64,000 bases of DNA, from NCBI RefSeq assembly GCF_013385635.1, contig NZ_JACAPR010000004.1, positions 22,337-86,336 of the forward strand. Direction: 5' to 3'. This DNA is from Pseudomonas gingeri. Lineage in GTDB: Bacteria; Pseudomonadota; Gammaproteobacteria; Pseudomonadales; Pseudomonadaceae. The translations under genes were made by a program, and so were the position numbers. Below, in pieces: positions 27,106 through 35,810 of this stretch. Positions within the stretch are counted from its first letter, which is position 1. Each line of letters opens with the position of its first letter. Under the pieces are notes generated by a model. That model saw nothing but the letters and a program-made list of their open reading frames with translations. It did not search any database and had not been told where the DNA came from.

Positions 27106-28047
27106 ATGAACGGACTCGTTGTCATCACCACCTATTTCAACCCCTGCGGCTATAGCAGCCGCCGGCACAACTACGACCTGTTTATCGCCGGCATGCGCCG
27201 GGCCGGGGTGACCTGCATCACCGTCGAATGCGCGTTCGGCGAGGAACCCTTCGAGTTGCCCGCGAGCCTGGACGTGATCCAGGTCCGCGCGCGCACGCTG
27301 CTCTGGCAGAAGGAGCGCCTGCTCAACCTGGCCGCCTCCTGGCTGCCGGGAAATTGTCGTTACGTCGCCTGGCTCGACTGCGACATCCTCTTCGACAACC
27401 GTTCCTGGGTCGGCGACCTGGTCCGTGTGCTGCGTGAGTACCCGGTGGCGCAGGTCTTCGAAAGCTGCCTGCGCCTGGAACACGGCAACGTCGAGGGCGC
27501 CGTGGCCGACGTCGCGCATTCCTTTGCCGCGGTGATGCGGCGCCAGCCCGACAGCCTCGATGCCGGCCGCTACGACCTGCATGGCCACACCGGCTACGGC
27601 TGGGCGATGCGCCGCGAGATCTTCGATGAAGTGGGGCTCTACGAGTGCGCCGTCTCCGGCAGCGCCGACCACTTCATGGCCCATGCGATCTTCGGCGACT
27701 ACAACTTCTGCATCCGCAATGCCCTCAAGCACGACCCCCGGCAGATCGACCACCTCAAGGCCTGGGGTCGGCGCTTCCACCAACGGGTGCAGGGTCGCCT
27801 CGGCGTAGTGCCGGGACGCATTCGCCACCTGTGGCATGGCGACGCCGTGAACCGCCGCTACTTCCTGCGCATGCACGACATCACCGACCTTGGCTTCGAC
27901 CCCTGGACCGACCTGCAGATCGTCCCCGGCGCGCCGCTGGAGTGGGCCGCAGGGATGGATAAGCCGGGACTGCGCCAGTACTTCGTCAATTACTTTGCCA
28001 GCCGCCACGAAGACGGCCTCCAGGCGATCGAGGAGAATCCTGCATGA
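27106..28047 (+). CDS. Putative GT-A-type glycosyltransferase
   Basis: A 313-residue cytoplasmic protein beginning with a Rossmann-like strand (LVVITTYFNPCGYSSRRHNYDLF) and carrying the metal/nucleotide-sugar motif DCDILF at about 92-97 (YVAWLDCDILFDN). HGHTGYGWAMRREIFDEVGLYE resembles the acceptor-side segment of family 2-like glycosyltransferases. No TM helices are evident. Its stop overlaps the start of the next gene (ATGA), so the two are translationally coupled. The acceptor is unknown and no polysaccharide locus is adjacent. Confidence 0.75.
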   Translation: MNGLVVITTYFNPCGYSSRRHNYDLFIAGMRRAGVTCITVECAFGEEPFELPASLDVIQVRARTLLWQKERLLNLAASWLPGNCRYVAWLDCDILFDNRSWVGDLVRVLREYPVAQVFESCLRLEHGNVEGAVADVAHSFAAVMRRQPDSLDAGRYDLHGHTGYGWAMRREIFDEVGLYECAVSGSADHFMAHAIFGDYNFCIRNALKHDPRQIDHLKAWGRRFHQRVQGRLGVVPGRIRHLWHGDAVNRRYFLRMHDITDLGFDPWTDLQIVPGAPLEWAAGMDKPGLRQYFVNYFASRHEDGLQAIEENPA

Positions 28048-28982
28048 ACGATTTGCGCGACCCGGACCTGGATGACGCCATTGCCGAGCTGGGCAATGTG
28101 CTCGAAACCCTCGAACAGCGCGCCGAGGCCAGTGAACGCGCCCTCGGCAAACTGGCGCGCCAGCGCAAGGCCTACCTGAGCCAGGTGACCTACGACCTGC
28201 TGCCCAAGCTGTCTTCGGTGGTCCTGGCCAGGCTGCGCGAGCAGGTGCCGGGCTTCGTCACGCTACAGGTGCAGGAAAGCTTCGACACCCAGCGCAAATT
28301 TCTCGGCCTGTTTGCCAGCAAGGACTACGCCCATACCCTGGCGTTATTGCAGACCCGGTTGGCCAGCCATCTCGATCAACTCCAGCATGCCGGCCTGCGC
28401 GAGCGTAATGACGAGATCGCCCGGGTGTCGGCGCAGCGCGAAGGGCTGCAGTCCCAGCGCCAGGCGACCGGCGAGCTGCTGGCATTGCTGCAACAGGCGC
28501 GACAGCAGGGCACGCCGTTGCCGCCGCAGGTGCAGGAACAGGTCCGGCACCTGGCGACCCTGGCCCGGGCGGCGCGCAGGAACGATGACCGGACGGATTT
28601 CATGGATCGGGATTATCGTGATTACAGCTCCCGCCACGCCAACGACCCGAGTCGTACGACGGTGGACGAGCGGGGGCCGGAGCAGCGCGATAATCCGCTG
28701 GACCTGCTGATCTACTGGGCAACGGATATGTCCACGAGCTTGCGCACGCTGGTGATCGATACGGTCGAAGAGGCAAGGCGGGAGGTTGATGAGGTGCGGC
28801 GGGAGTTCAGTAGCGAGCCGAACGAATCGAGAGCGCCAACGGAATCAGGGGCTGCAGGCTCGTCGCAGTCGTCTTCGGCGGCGGATTCGTTGGTGCCCGC
28901 CGCTGTGGCGGTGGGAGTGACGGCTGCGGCGGTGACGGGGGCGGTGATTGCGACGGATGATAGTTTGGGGTTGTTTTCGTGA
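28044..28982 (+). CDS. Coiled-coil protein coupled to the glycosyltransferase
   Basis: A 312-residue protein of unknown family. Residues 1-60 and 95-160 are strongly helical and coiled-coil prone (LETLEQRAEASERALGKLARQ, QSQRQATGELLALLQQARQQ). The middle is charged and polar (NDDRTDFMDRDYRDYSSR). The C-terminus has a Ser/Ala-rich linker and one hydrophobic stretch (LVPAAVAVGVTAAAVTGAVIA, about residues 283-303) that could be a membrane anchor. The start overlaps the glycosyltransferase stop by four bases. It may be a partner or substrate of that enzyme; this is inference. Confidence 0.7.
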   Translation: MNDLRDPDLDDAIAELGNVLETLEQRAEASERALGKLARQRKAYLSQVTYDLLPKLSSVVLARLREQVPGFVTLQVQESFDTQRKFLGLFASKDYAHTLALLQTRLASHLDQLQHAGLRERNDEIARVSAQREGLQSQRQATGELLALLQQARQQGTPLPPQVQEQVRHLATLARAARRNDDRTDFMDRDYRDYSSRHANDPSRTTVDERGPEQRDNPLDLLIYWATDMSTSLRTLVIDTVEEARREVDEVRREFSSEPNESRAPTESGAAGSSQSSSAADSLVPAAVAVGVTAAAVTGAVIATDDSLGLFS

Positions 28983-29308
28983 GGGGTGTAGTGGTCAGAA
29001 ACCAGACCCTCACACCGTACTGAATCATTTCCGCGTCGAGTCCCTGGCGAATCTAGCGGGCGACCGTGACTTCTTCTCGAGTGGGGTGGTGTCGGGTCGA
29101 TCCGCGTCCACGGGGCTCGCCGGCCAGGGTGAGTCCCTCCAGTGGGTTTATTCTTTCTCTTGTCCCTGATGTACGACCGGAACACTACGTGGATAACTGG
29201 GCTTCCCGGTAGCAGGTGGTTGTTTTCAAATATTGCAACACTTATTCCGGGGCGAGTTGTTGTTTCAAGATTTAACTCTGGAGTAGATTGAATTTCTAAA
29301 GGAATAGT
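28983..29308. other. Gene-free interval with a stem-loop at its left end
   Basis: An inverted repeat GTGAGGG (28979-28985) and CCCTCAC (29007-29013), with an inner TGGT/ACCA pair, overlaps the preceding stop codon and may end that transcript. The right half, 29215-29300, turns AT-rich and leads into the quorum-sensing remnant, with AAAGGA before its ATG. No gene is supported on either strand. Confidence 0.45.
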
Positions 29309-29877
29309 ATGGTGATGCCAATGAGGCAAAATGCTGATTTCATGACGTGGTGGTTCGACGTCAATTCGCGCTTCGCCAATTGTAGTCGGCCGGAGGAGTT
29401 GTTTCGCCAGATTGAACATGAAGTTCATCTCATGGGTTTTGATTGTTTTGCCTATGGTTATCGTCGCCCGGTGCCCTTCAACCAGGCCGAAACGCATATC
29501 GTGGGCACCTATCCCGGGGAATGGCTCGAGCGCTACAACGATAAGGGCTACGGGGCCATTGACCTCTCGGTGATCAAGGCGCGTAGTCAGGGGCTTGTGA
29601 TCTGGGAAGAGCATAGCGAATTGCTGGGCTCTGAACTGTTCCGTGAGGCGACGTGGTGGCTGTGACCACGCAATCGCTGGAGCGTTACTTTCTGCGTCAT
29701 GGTGTAGAACTACGCAGATTGGGTGGATCCTTGAGCAGGGGCAAGGACAAGCTGGTTGCATTGTGTTTTCCCACTCATCAGTTCTTGAACTTCATTCACA
29801 GGGTGAACCTGGATGAAACATTGCAAGAGCATATCGATAACAAGTCGATTATTGCGCTCTGGTTTTTTCAGGCCTGA
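29309..29877 (+). pseudogene. luxR'-'luxI deletion fusion (broken quorum-sensing pair)
   Basis: The first frame (29309-29665) encodes the autoinducer-binding half of a PhzR-like LuxR regulator: FDCFAYGYRRPVPF and VGTYPGEWLERYNDKGYGAIDLSV are clear. It ends after SELFREA. From about 29650 a different frame encodes the C-terminus of an acyl-homoserine-lactone synthase: VTTQSLERYFLRHGVELRRLGG and DKLVALCFPTHQF fit the VTT..ERxxxRxG..xxRxG motif of LuxI proteins. The LuxR HTH and the LuxI N-terminus are missing. One deletion joining two tandem genes out of frame explains this. Neither half should be functional as a regulator or synthase. Confidence 0.75.
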
Positions 29878-29925
29878 AGTTCGGCTTTCGGTTTAAGTTT
29901 GAAGTGTTTTTCTGCGGAGATAAAG

Positions 29926-30075
29926 ATGATCTACGATGTTGTTGTGGTCGGTAGCGGTGCTATTGGTGGCTCCATTGCATTCGAACTCGCAAGTCGCGGA
30001 CTCAGTGTGAGCGTACGGCCAGCAAGGCGGGAGACTGGTTCGAGACACTGTTGCACGAACAGGACATGCAGGTGA
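29926..30075 (+). pseudogene. FAD-dependent oxidoreductase, N-terminal fragment
   Basis: Starting at ATG 29926 after a GGAG, the frame reads MIYDVVVVGSGAIGGSIAFE and on to LASRGLSVSV, an intact dinucleotide-binding start (GxGxxGG) of a DAO-type oxidoreductase. After about 30 codons the homology stops near 30015, and the frame runs into foreign sequence and a TGA at 30073. The rest of the gene is absent and the following DNA belongs to a PapC-like gene, so a deletion joined the two. Confidence 0.75.
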
Positions 30076-30491
30076 GGCGCCTGTCGCCGGATGAGCATGA
30101 CCAGGCGATGGCTGTATGCCAGGCATTGCCCCATGCCGCCATCCTTGCGTTTACTTTTGCATTGTCGAGGAGCCAGTGCGACCTGGAAACGATACAGGCG
30201 CTGGCACCGCCGCCAATGAGGACTCTGCTGAGCCTGTCGGCGCGGATCCTGCTCAATGCGCCTGTCACTTACTAGGATATCCAGAAATATAACAGTGCAG
30301 GTCAGTTGCAGCGTGATCGACTGTCGGACAGCCTGGCTATGCTGGACCAGCTGTGCGGGCTCGATACTCCGGAGCGCTTCGCCGAGGAAATTGTCGCGGT
30401 GCGCCGGCAACTGGGCGGCTACGTTGATGAATACGGAAAAACCTGTGAAACACTATTCAATGTTCTAAGTCCTTCGGGGAGAAATGACTGA
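30016..30491 (+). pseudogene. Prephenate dehydrogenase/PapC-like gene, 5'-truncated with nonsense codon
   Basis: Only the C-terminal helical domain of a TyrA/PapC-type dehydrogenase remains: WFETLLHEQDMQVRRLSPDE followed by HDQAMAVCQALPHA and APPPMRTLLSLSARILLNAPVTY. The next codon is TAG (30273-30275) where TGG is expected (family motif TYWDIQKYN), and the frame then continues DIQKYNSAGQLQRDRLSDS to a TGA at 30489. The NAD-binding domain is gone. PapC-like enzymes act on 4-amino-4-deoxyprephenate in p-aminophenylalanine-type pathways; ordinary prephenate dehydrogenase is the alternative. The left boundary is approximate. The stop overlaps the start of the MFS gene. Confidence 0.7.
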
Positions 30492-31990
30492 TGCAGGGAG
30501 CAGCAAGTCCACTGGTTTCAATCCTCAAGGATCGCTCAAAGGGCGCGGCGTTACTCGTCATCATGCTACCGGTGCTGCTGGTGACCATCGATAACACCAT
30601 TCTCAGCTTCGCCCTGCCACGTATCGTGACGGCGTTGGCGCCCTCGGCCGCCGAACAGTTGTGGATGATCGACGCTTATTCCCTGGTGCTGGCCGGCTTG
30701 CTGGTCACCATGGGCAGTACCGGCGATCGTGTCGGGCATCGCCGGATGCTGTGCCTGGGCTGCAGCGGCTTCGCCGTCATTTCGGTGCTGGTGGTCTTTT
30801 CCCAGCAAGCCTGGCACTTGATTGCCGGCCGGGTGTTGCTGGGCTGCTTTGGGGCCATGATCCTGCCGGCAACCCTGGCCCTGATTCGCACGGCTTTCGA
30901 GGACCGCGAAGAGCGTCGCCTGGCGGTGGCGGTCTGGGCAACCTGCCTGACCATCGGTTCGGCATTGGGGCCGCTGCTGGGAGGCTTGTTGTTGCAGTAT
31001 TTCGACTGGCAAGCGGTATTTCTGGTGGCTTTGCCTTTCCTGTTGCCGGTGCTGTTGCTGGCTTCGTCGATCACCGAATCGTCAAGGCAGCAAGGGGCGC
31101 CGACCGATTACCCGAGCATTCTGCTGAGCCTGGGGGCCATGACCGGTACCATGCTGGCCCTCAAGCATCTGGCGACGGTCGGTGCCGATACCCAGGCGCT
31201 GCTCTGGGCGTTGGCCGGTGTGCTGATGGGGGTGCTCTTCGTGCGCCGCCAGTTGCTGCTGGAGCAGCCCCTTCTGGACCTCAGGCTGTTCGCCTGGCCA
31301 GTATTCAGCGTATCGATCACGGTCAACCTGGTGAGCCTGGGAATGCTGATCGGTTTCATTTTCTTCGCCACCCAGTTGCTGCAACTGGTGTTCGGGATGT
31401 CGCCGCTGATGGCCAGCCTGATTCTCGTACCCGGCCAGGCGTTGGCAATTGTCGCCGGCATGGCCATTGTGCCGGTTGCGCAACGGGTCGCGCCGAACCG
31501 GGTCATCAGCGGCTGCCTGCTGGTTGCGGCAGCGGCCTTTACGGTGATGGCTCTGTTCCCGGCGACGATGCTGACGGTGTGCGTAGCGTTCATATTGTTG
31601 AATGTCAGCGTGGCAGCCATCACCAGCGTATCCAACGATCTGGTGCTGTGCTCGGTGCCCGCCGAGAGCGCGGGCAGCGCTTCGTCAGTCAGCGAAACGG
31701 CCTATGAGGTTGGCGTGGTGCTGGGGACCACCTTGATCGGAGGGGCAGTGGCGGCCCTCTATCGTTTGTCGCTGGCCTTGCCGGAGGGGGTGTCCGAAGA
31801 GGTTGTGAAAGCAGCGCAAACGCTGGGCGGCGCGCATGCCATCAGCCAAACCCGGTCCGACGCTGCGACCGTGGGGTTGTTGGAGGCTGTCAATGCGGCA
31901 TTTCGAGAGAGCGTTGCTATTTCCAGTGGCATGGTGGCGGGGGCAACCGTGCTGTTTGCACTGCTGACCTACCGCTACCTGCGCAGATAG
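30491..31990 (+). CDS. DHA2-family MFS drug/metabolite exporter
   Basis: A 499-residue, 14-helix major facilitator of the QacA/SmvA type. The motif C-like and loop signatures are present (TIDNTILSFALPRIV in TM1, GSTGDRVGHRRMLCLG after TM2, LLGCFGAMILPATLALI in TM4, LGPLLGGLLLQYFDWQAVFLV in TM5-6). Its start TGATG overlaps the stop of the PapC-like remnant, so it was the last gene of the old biosynthetic operon, probably as product exporter and self-resistance. It is open and apparently intact. Without the cluster promoter, its present expression is uncertain. Confidence 0.9.
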   Translation: MQGAASPLVSILKDRSKGAALLVIMLPVLLVTIDNTILSFALPRIVTALAPSAAEQLWMIDAYSLVLAGLLVTMGSTGDRVGHRRMLCLGCSGFAVISVLVVFSQQAWHLIAGRVLLGCFGAMILPATLALIRTAFEDREERRLAVAVWATCLTIGSALGPLLGGLLLQYFDWQAVFLVALPFLLPVLLLASSITESSRQQGAPTDYPSILLSLGAMTGTMLALKHLATVGADTQALLWALAGVLMGVLFVRRQLLLEQPLLDLRLFAWPVFSVSITVNLVSLGMLIGFIFFATQLLQLVFGMSPLMASLILVPGQALAIVAGMAIVPVAQRVAPNRVISGCLLVAAAAFTVMALFPATMLTVCVAFILLNVSVAAITSVSNDLVLCSVPAESAGSASSVSETAYEVGVVLGTTLIGGAVAALYRLSLALPEGVSEEVVKAAQTLGGAHAISQTRSDAATVGLLEAVNAAFRESVAISSGMVAGATVLFALLTYRYLRR

Positions 31991-32011
31991 AAACCGCCAG
32001 CAATGTCTCAA

Positions 32012-32047
32012 GACGGGGTATTGCCGCTTCTGCGGTAATACCCCGTC
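32012..32047. terminator. Bidirectional terminator between convergent transporter genes
   Basis: A 16-base stem, GACGGGGTATTGCCGC (32012-32027) and GCGGTAATACCCCGTC (32032-32047), encloses a TTCT loop with one G-U type mismatch. It sits in the 60-base gap between two convergent genes. No long T-tract follows in either direction. Confidence 0.7.
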
Positions 32048-32050
32048 AGC

Positions 32051-33523
32051 TCAATCACTCACCTGCGACAACGGCCTGGCCACATGCTCCAGCGAGCGCC
32101 GTTCCGCCGCCACGCCCCAGATCGCCTGGATCACCGCCGCGGCAATCATCAGTGCTGCGCCGATCAGGTAGCCGTAGAGCACATTGGTACGCTCGCCGGT
32201 TTCGATCAGGGCGCCGAACAGGGTCGGGCCGATCAGGCCGCCCAGGCCGGTGCCGAAGGCGTAGAACACGGCGATGGCCAGGGCGCGGATCTCCAGCGGG
32301 AAGGTTTCGGCCACGGTGAGGTAGGCCGAGCTGGCCGCCGCGGAGGCGAAGAAGAAAATCACCACCCAGGCGATGGTTTGCTGGGTGGCGTCGATCATCT
32401 GCTGCTGGAACAGATAGCCGCTGAAACAGAGCAGCACGCCGGAAATCAGGTAGGTGCTGCTGATCATGATGCGCCGGCCAATCACGTCGAACAGGCGGCC
32501 CAGCAGCAGCGGCCCGCAGAAGTTGCCGAGGGCGAAGGGCAGCAGGTACCAGCCGATATGCGCGGAAGGCACGTCATAGAAATTAGTCAGCACCAGCGCA
32601 TAGGTGAAGAAGATGGCGTTGTAGAAAAATGCCTGGGCGGTGAGCAGGGTCAGCCCGACCATCGCCCTACGGCGGTGATCGACGAACAGGCTGTGGAACA
32701 CCTCCCGCAGTGGCGTATGGTCGCGGGCCCGCAAACGTAGGGGCGGCTCCTGCATCGCGGGTATCTCGATGCCGCGTTCGTGGTAATGGCGTTCGATCTC
32801 GGCGACGATGCGTTCCGCTTCTTCCGGGTGGTTGTGGATCATCAGCCAGCGCGGGCTCTCCGGGACCCACAGGCGCAGCAGCATGATGATCAGCCCGAGC
32901 ACCGCGCCAATGCCGAAGCACAGCCGCCAGCCCAGTTCGCCGCCGGCCACGTCCGGGTCGAGCAGGATCACCGAGCCCACCGCGCCCAGGGCGGCGCCGA
33001 TCCAGAAGGTACCGTTGATGGTCAGGTCGACCCAACCGCGATAGCGGGCCGGGGTGAACTCCTGGATGGTGGAGTTGATGGCTGTGTATTCGCCGCCGAT
33101 ACCCGCGCCAGTGAGGAAGCGGAACAACAGGAAGCTCCACAGGCTCCAGGAAAAGGCCGTGGCCGCCGTGGCGCCGATGTACAGGAACAGGGTGATGAAA
33201 AACAGCTTGCGCCGGCCCAGGCGATCGGTCAGCCAGCCGAAGAACAACGCGCCCAGCACCGCGCCGGCGATATAGGTGGCGCCGGCCAGCCCGATCTCGG
33301 TGTTGCTCATGGCCAGGACCGGGCTGTCCTTGAGCGCTCCGGATACGGCGCCTGCGAGTGTCACTTCGAGGCCGTCGAGCAACCAGGTGATGCCCAGCGC
33401 CAGCACCAGCAGGGTGTGAAAACGGGTCCACGGCAGGCGGTCGAGGCGAGCGGGAATGTCCGTGCTGTAGCAGCGTTCGTCCGCTAGGGCGTCGGCGGCA
33501 TGTTGCAGGGCCTGGGTCGTCAT
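32051..33523 (-). CDS. MFS transporter, sugar/metabolite porter type
   Basis: A 490-residue, 12-helix MFS protein. Signatures are TWLLDGLEVTLAG in TM1, FFGWLTDRLGRRKLFFITL after TM2, FRFLTGAGIGGEYTAINSTIQEF in TM4 and PESPRWLMIHNHPEEAERIV before the central loop, the PESPRWL motif of the sugar porter and aromatic-acid porter groups. A second DRxGRR-like motif (GRLFDVIGRRIM) follows in the C-half. The ATG at 33523 has AGGAG five bases upstream; a GTG two codons earlier is also possible. No catabolic genes are adjacent, so the substrate is unknown. Confidence 0.9.
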   Translation of the reverse strand: MTTQALQHAADALADERCYSTDIPARLDRLPWTRFHTLLVLALGITWLLDGLEVTLAGAVSGALKDSPVLAMSNTEIGLAGATYIAGAVLGALFFGWLTDRLGRRKLFFITLFLYIGATAATAFSWSLWSFLLFRFLTGAGIGGEYTAINSTIQEFTPARYRGWVDLTINGTFWIGAALGAVGSVILLDPDVAGGELGWRLCFGIGAVLGLIIMLLRLWVPESPRWLMIHNHPEEAERIVAEIERHYHERGIEIPAMQEPPLRLRARDHTPLREVFHSLFVDHRRRAMVGLTLLTAQAFFYNAIFFTYALVLTNFYDVPSAHIGWYLLPFALGNFCGPLLLGRLFDVIGRRIMISSTYLISGVLLCFSGYLFQQQMIDATQQTIAWVVIFFFASAAASSAYLTVAETFPLEIRALAIAVFYAFGTGLGGLIGPTLFGALIETGERTNVLYGYLIGAALMIAAAVIQAIWGVAAERRSLEHVARPLSQVSD

Positions 33524-33750
33524 GGTCACTCCTGTTCGCTGACGGCGTCTCTTAGCGATGGAGCTGTACGTAGGTAAAGGAGTTCAAAAATCTCGCTTTT
33601 GCCTGACATGTCAGTTCAGGTTTTCTTGCCTGCGAGCGTCACTCATCGCATGAGGTTGGAACATTTCGCCGAAAGGGAAAACTAACCATCAAGTCAGTAT
33701 CGATATTCATCGTGATAGGTTGATCTTATTCAAAGCCGGGAGGTACTGGC

Positions 33751-34002
33751 ATGACCCCTCAGGACAAGGAAGCGTTTGAAGAGTTGCTGGCCAACTGTGC
33801 CGACGAACCGATCCGTTTTCCCGGCGCCATCCAGCCCCACGGCCTATTGTTGACCCTGAGCGAGCCGGCGCTGGAAATCGTGCAGATCAGCGCCAACGTT
33901 GAAACCCTGCTCGCTCGTGCGCCGCAGACGCTGATTGGCCAGCCGTTGCAAAGCCTGATCGGCGCCGCGTTTACCGAGGCCGTGTGCGAGGCGTGTGCCT
34001 GA
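33751..34002 (+). pseudogene. Bacteriophytochrome N-terminal stub
   Basis: An 83-codon frame with a good GGAGG ribosome site encodes the start of a BphP photoreceptor: NCADEPIRFPGAIQPHGLLL is the conserved N-terminus, including the biliverdin-binding Cys, followed by the first part of the PAS domain (LEIVQISANVETLL). It stops at TGA 34000-34002. Functional bacteriophytochromes are about 700-750 residues with GAF, PHY and kinase domains, none of which is present. No heme oxygenase (bphO) gene is nearby. It is best read as a relic of a deletion. Confidence 0.75.
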
Positions 34003-34188
34003 TCATGGAGTAGCTATGGATGTCCTTCATCATGGTACGGGCCCATCCGGTTGAAGCCGTTGTCATCAAGCGCTCTCATGAGCGTGCCGATGGTCGGGCG
34101 GCGACCCGTCATCGTGGTTTCGCGGAATGAATTGCGGCTATTAATAGGAAGCATTACTATTCACGCCCCGCCTTCATAGCCCATCGCC
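34003..34188. other. Interval between phytochrome stub and fecI
   Basis: No supported gene. A 32-codon frame on the minus strand (34014-34112, beginning MTGRRPTIGT) lacks a ribosome site and is not recognised; it may be part of another deleted gene. Just before fecI there is an AT-rich stretch with an AATAG (34144) and CTATT (34158) dyad that could be a degenerate Fur site; fecI genes are usually Fur-regulated, but the match is weak. Confidence 0.35.
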
Positions 34189-34689
34189 ATGAATCTCCAG
34201 CCACCCCGCAGACCCGGTTTTTTCGAGCATTACGAAGAGTTGATCGGTACCTGGACCCGCCGGCTGAGAAACCGTCAGCAAGCCGAGGACCTGGCCCACG
34301 ATACCTTTGTACGGGTGCTGGAAAGCAGTGCCAGTGCCGTCGAACAGCCGCGGGCCTATCTGCACCAGACCGCGCGCAATATCGCGGTGGACGCCTATCG
34401 CCGCGAAGACCGGCGCGGTGCCCTGGAACTGGAAGCGATTCATCACAGCGCGCCGCCCACCGGCGACCCGGAGCATTTCATGCACGCCATCCAGCTTGCC
34501 GACTCCATCGAGCGGGCCCTGGGCGAGCTGCCCGTCAACTGTCGCAAGGCGTTTGTCTGGCAGAAGATCGAGGGTTTGACCCAGGCGGAGATCGCCGAAC
34601 GCCTCGGACTGTCCAAGAATATGGTGGAGAAGTATATGATCCGCACCCTGCGGCATCTGCGCGATCGCCTGGATGGACCGGATCAATGA
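34189..34689 (+). CDS. fecI: ECF sigma factor FecI
   Basis: A 166-residue ECF sigma factor with region 2 (QAEDLAHDTFVRVLESSASAV, PRAYLHQTARNIAVDAYRRED) and region 4 (LPVNCRKAFVWQKIEGLTQAE followed by IAERLGLSKNMVEKYMIRTLRH). It is followed by fecR and fecA in the canonical order, so it should direct fecA transcription when ferric citrate is bound at the cell surface. The gene begins at ATG 34189. Confidence 0.93.
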   Translation: MNLQPPRRPGFFEHYEELIGTWTRRLRNRQQAEDLAHDTFVRVLESSASAVEQPRAYLHQTARNIAVDAYRREDRRGALELEAIHHSAPPTGDPEHFMHAIQLADSIERALGELPVNCRKAFVWQKIEGLTQAEIAERLGLSKNMVEKYMIRTLRHLRDRLDGPDQ

Positions 34690-34729
34690 AGGACAAGGCG
34701 ATGCAAACTCCACCCGGACAGGACTTTCC

Positions 34730-35713
34730 ATGATGGATATCCGTGATTGCACGCGCAATCCAGCCACGGTTCGCGATGAGGCCGCCACCTGGTTCGTACG
34801 GGTGCAGGAGGCGCCGTTGAGCGCCGCGCAACAGGCCGAGTTCGACGCCTGGCGCAAGGAGCATCCGCTGCATCAGGACGAGTTCGACGTGCTCCAGGGT
34901 CTCTGGAGCGCCACCGACCTGGTGCCCCAGGCGCGCCTGCAGGCGCTCTGTGACGTATCGCCGACGCGGGCCGGGCGCCGGACGCTGCTGCGCTATGCGG
35001 TCGCCGCCGGGGTGATGGCGGTCGCCCTGGGGCTGGGCCTGTTCAGCGGCCTGAATCATCCCGCGCCCTACAGCGCGACCTTCGCCACGGTGCTCGGCGA
35101 GCGCCGGCATGTCGCCTTGCCCGATGGCTCGATCATCGACCTCAACAGTCGCAGCCGGGTGCGCGTGAGTTATGAACCCGATCGGCGCAATGTCGAACTG
35201 GAGGAGGGTGAGGCGATGTTCAGCGTCGAGCATGACACCAGCCGGCCGTTCGTGGTGCAGGCCGGAGTCGGCAAGGTGACGGTCACCGGGACGCGTTTCG
35301 ACGTGCGCCGCGATCCGACGCAGACCCGCGTGGTGGTGGAGGCGGGGACGGTCAAGGTCCAGGGCCGCGATGCCCGCGACGATGAATTTGTCGCCCTGAC
35401 GGCCGGCCTCGGTACGCGGGTCGATGCCCAGGGCCGGGTCGCGGCGGCGCAGGCGGTCAATCCCGAGGAACTGACGGCCTGGCGCAGCGGCAAGCTGATT
35501 TTCAACAACGCCAGCCTGGCCGATGTGGTGGCCGAGGTCTCGCGTTACCGGGACAAACCGTTGAGCGTTGCCACCCCGGCCGTCGGCAATCTGCGCCTGA
35601 CCAGCGTGTTCAAGGTCAACGATACCGACGCCCTGCTCAAGGCCCTGCCGAGCATCCTGCCGGTGGCGGTCAGGAGCCGTGCCGACGGTATCCAGGAAAT
35701 AATTGCAAAATAG
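34730..35713 (+). CDS. fecR: FecR, ferric citrate anti-sigma/signal transducer
   Basis: A 327-residue single-pass inner-membrane protein. The cytoplasmic DUF4880 part (about 5-80, ATWFVRVQEAPLSAAQQAEFDAW) precedes a TM helix near 86-105 (LLRYAVAAGVMAVALGLGLFS), then the periplasmic FecR domain (VALPDGSIIDLNSRSRVRVSY, VTVTGTRFDVRRDPTQTRVVVE) and a C-terminal STN-like tail that contacts the FecA signalling domain. The start is the first of two consecutive ATGs, with AGGA upstream. It lies 40 bases after fecI. Confidence 0.93.
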   Translation: MMDIRDCTRNPATVRDEAATWFVRVQEAPLSAAQQAEFDAWRKEHPLHQDEFDVLQGLWSATDLVPQARLQALCDVSPTRAGRRTLLRYAVAAGVMAVALGLGLFSGLNHPAPYSATFATVLGERRHVALPDGSIIDLNSRSRVRVSYEPDRRNVELEEGEAMFSVEHDTSRPFVVQAGVGKVTVTGTRFDVRRDPTQTRVVVEAGTVKVQGRDARDDEFVALTAGLGTRVDAQGRVAAAQAVNPEELTAWRSGKLIFNNASLADVVAEVSRYRDKPLSVATPAVGNLRLTSVFKVNDTDALLKALPSILPVAVRSRADGIQEIIAK

Positions 35714-35810
35714 ATTCAGGTTTTTTTCGAGTTCTTCGTCTTCTTGTCCAACTGCAACTGGTTTGCATTAACAGCCGCATTCATTTGCGAACAACAGGAC
35801 TAGGTCAGAC

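Noticed and set aside
29309..29665. Intact LuxR solo regulator
   Set aside because: Only the autoinducer-binding half is present; the helix-turn-helix is missing and the following DNA reads as a LuxI C-terminus in another frame.
28712..29761. A 349-codon minus-strand frame across the 28.9-29.7 kb gap
   Set aside because: It runs antisense to two different plus-strand reading frames and has no motif or ribosome site.
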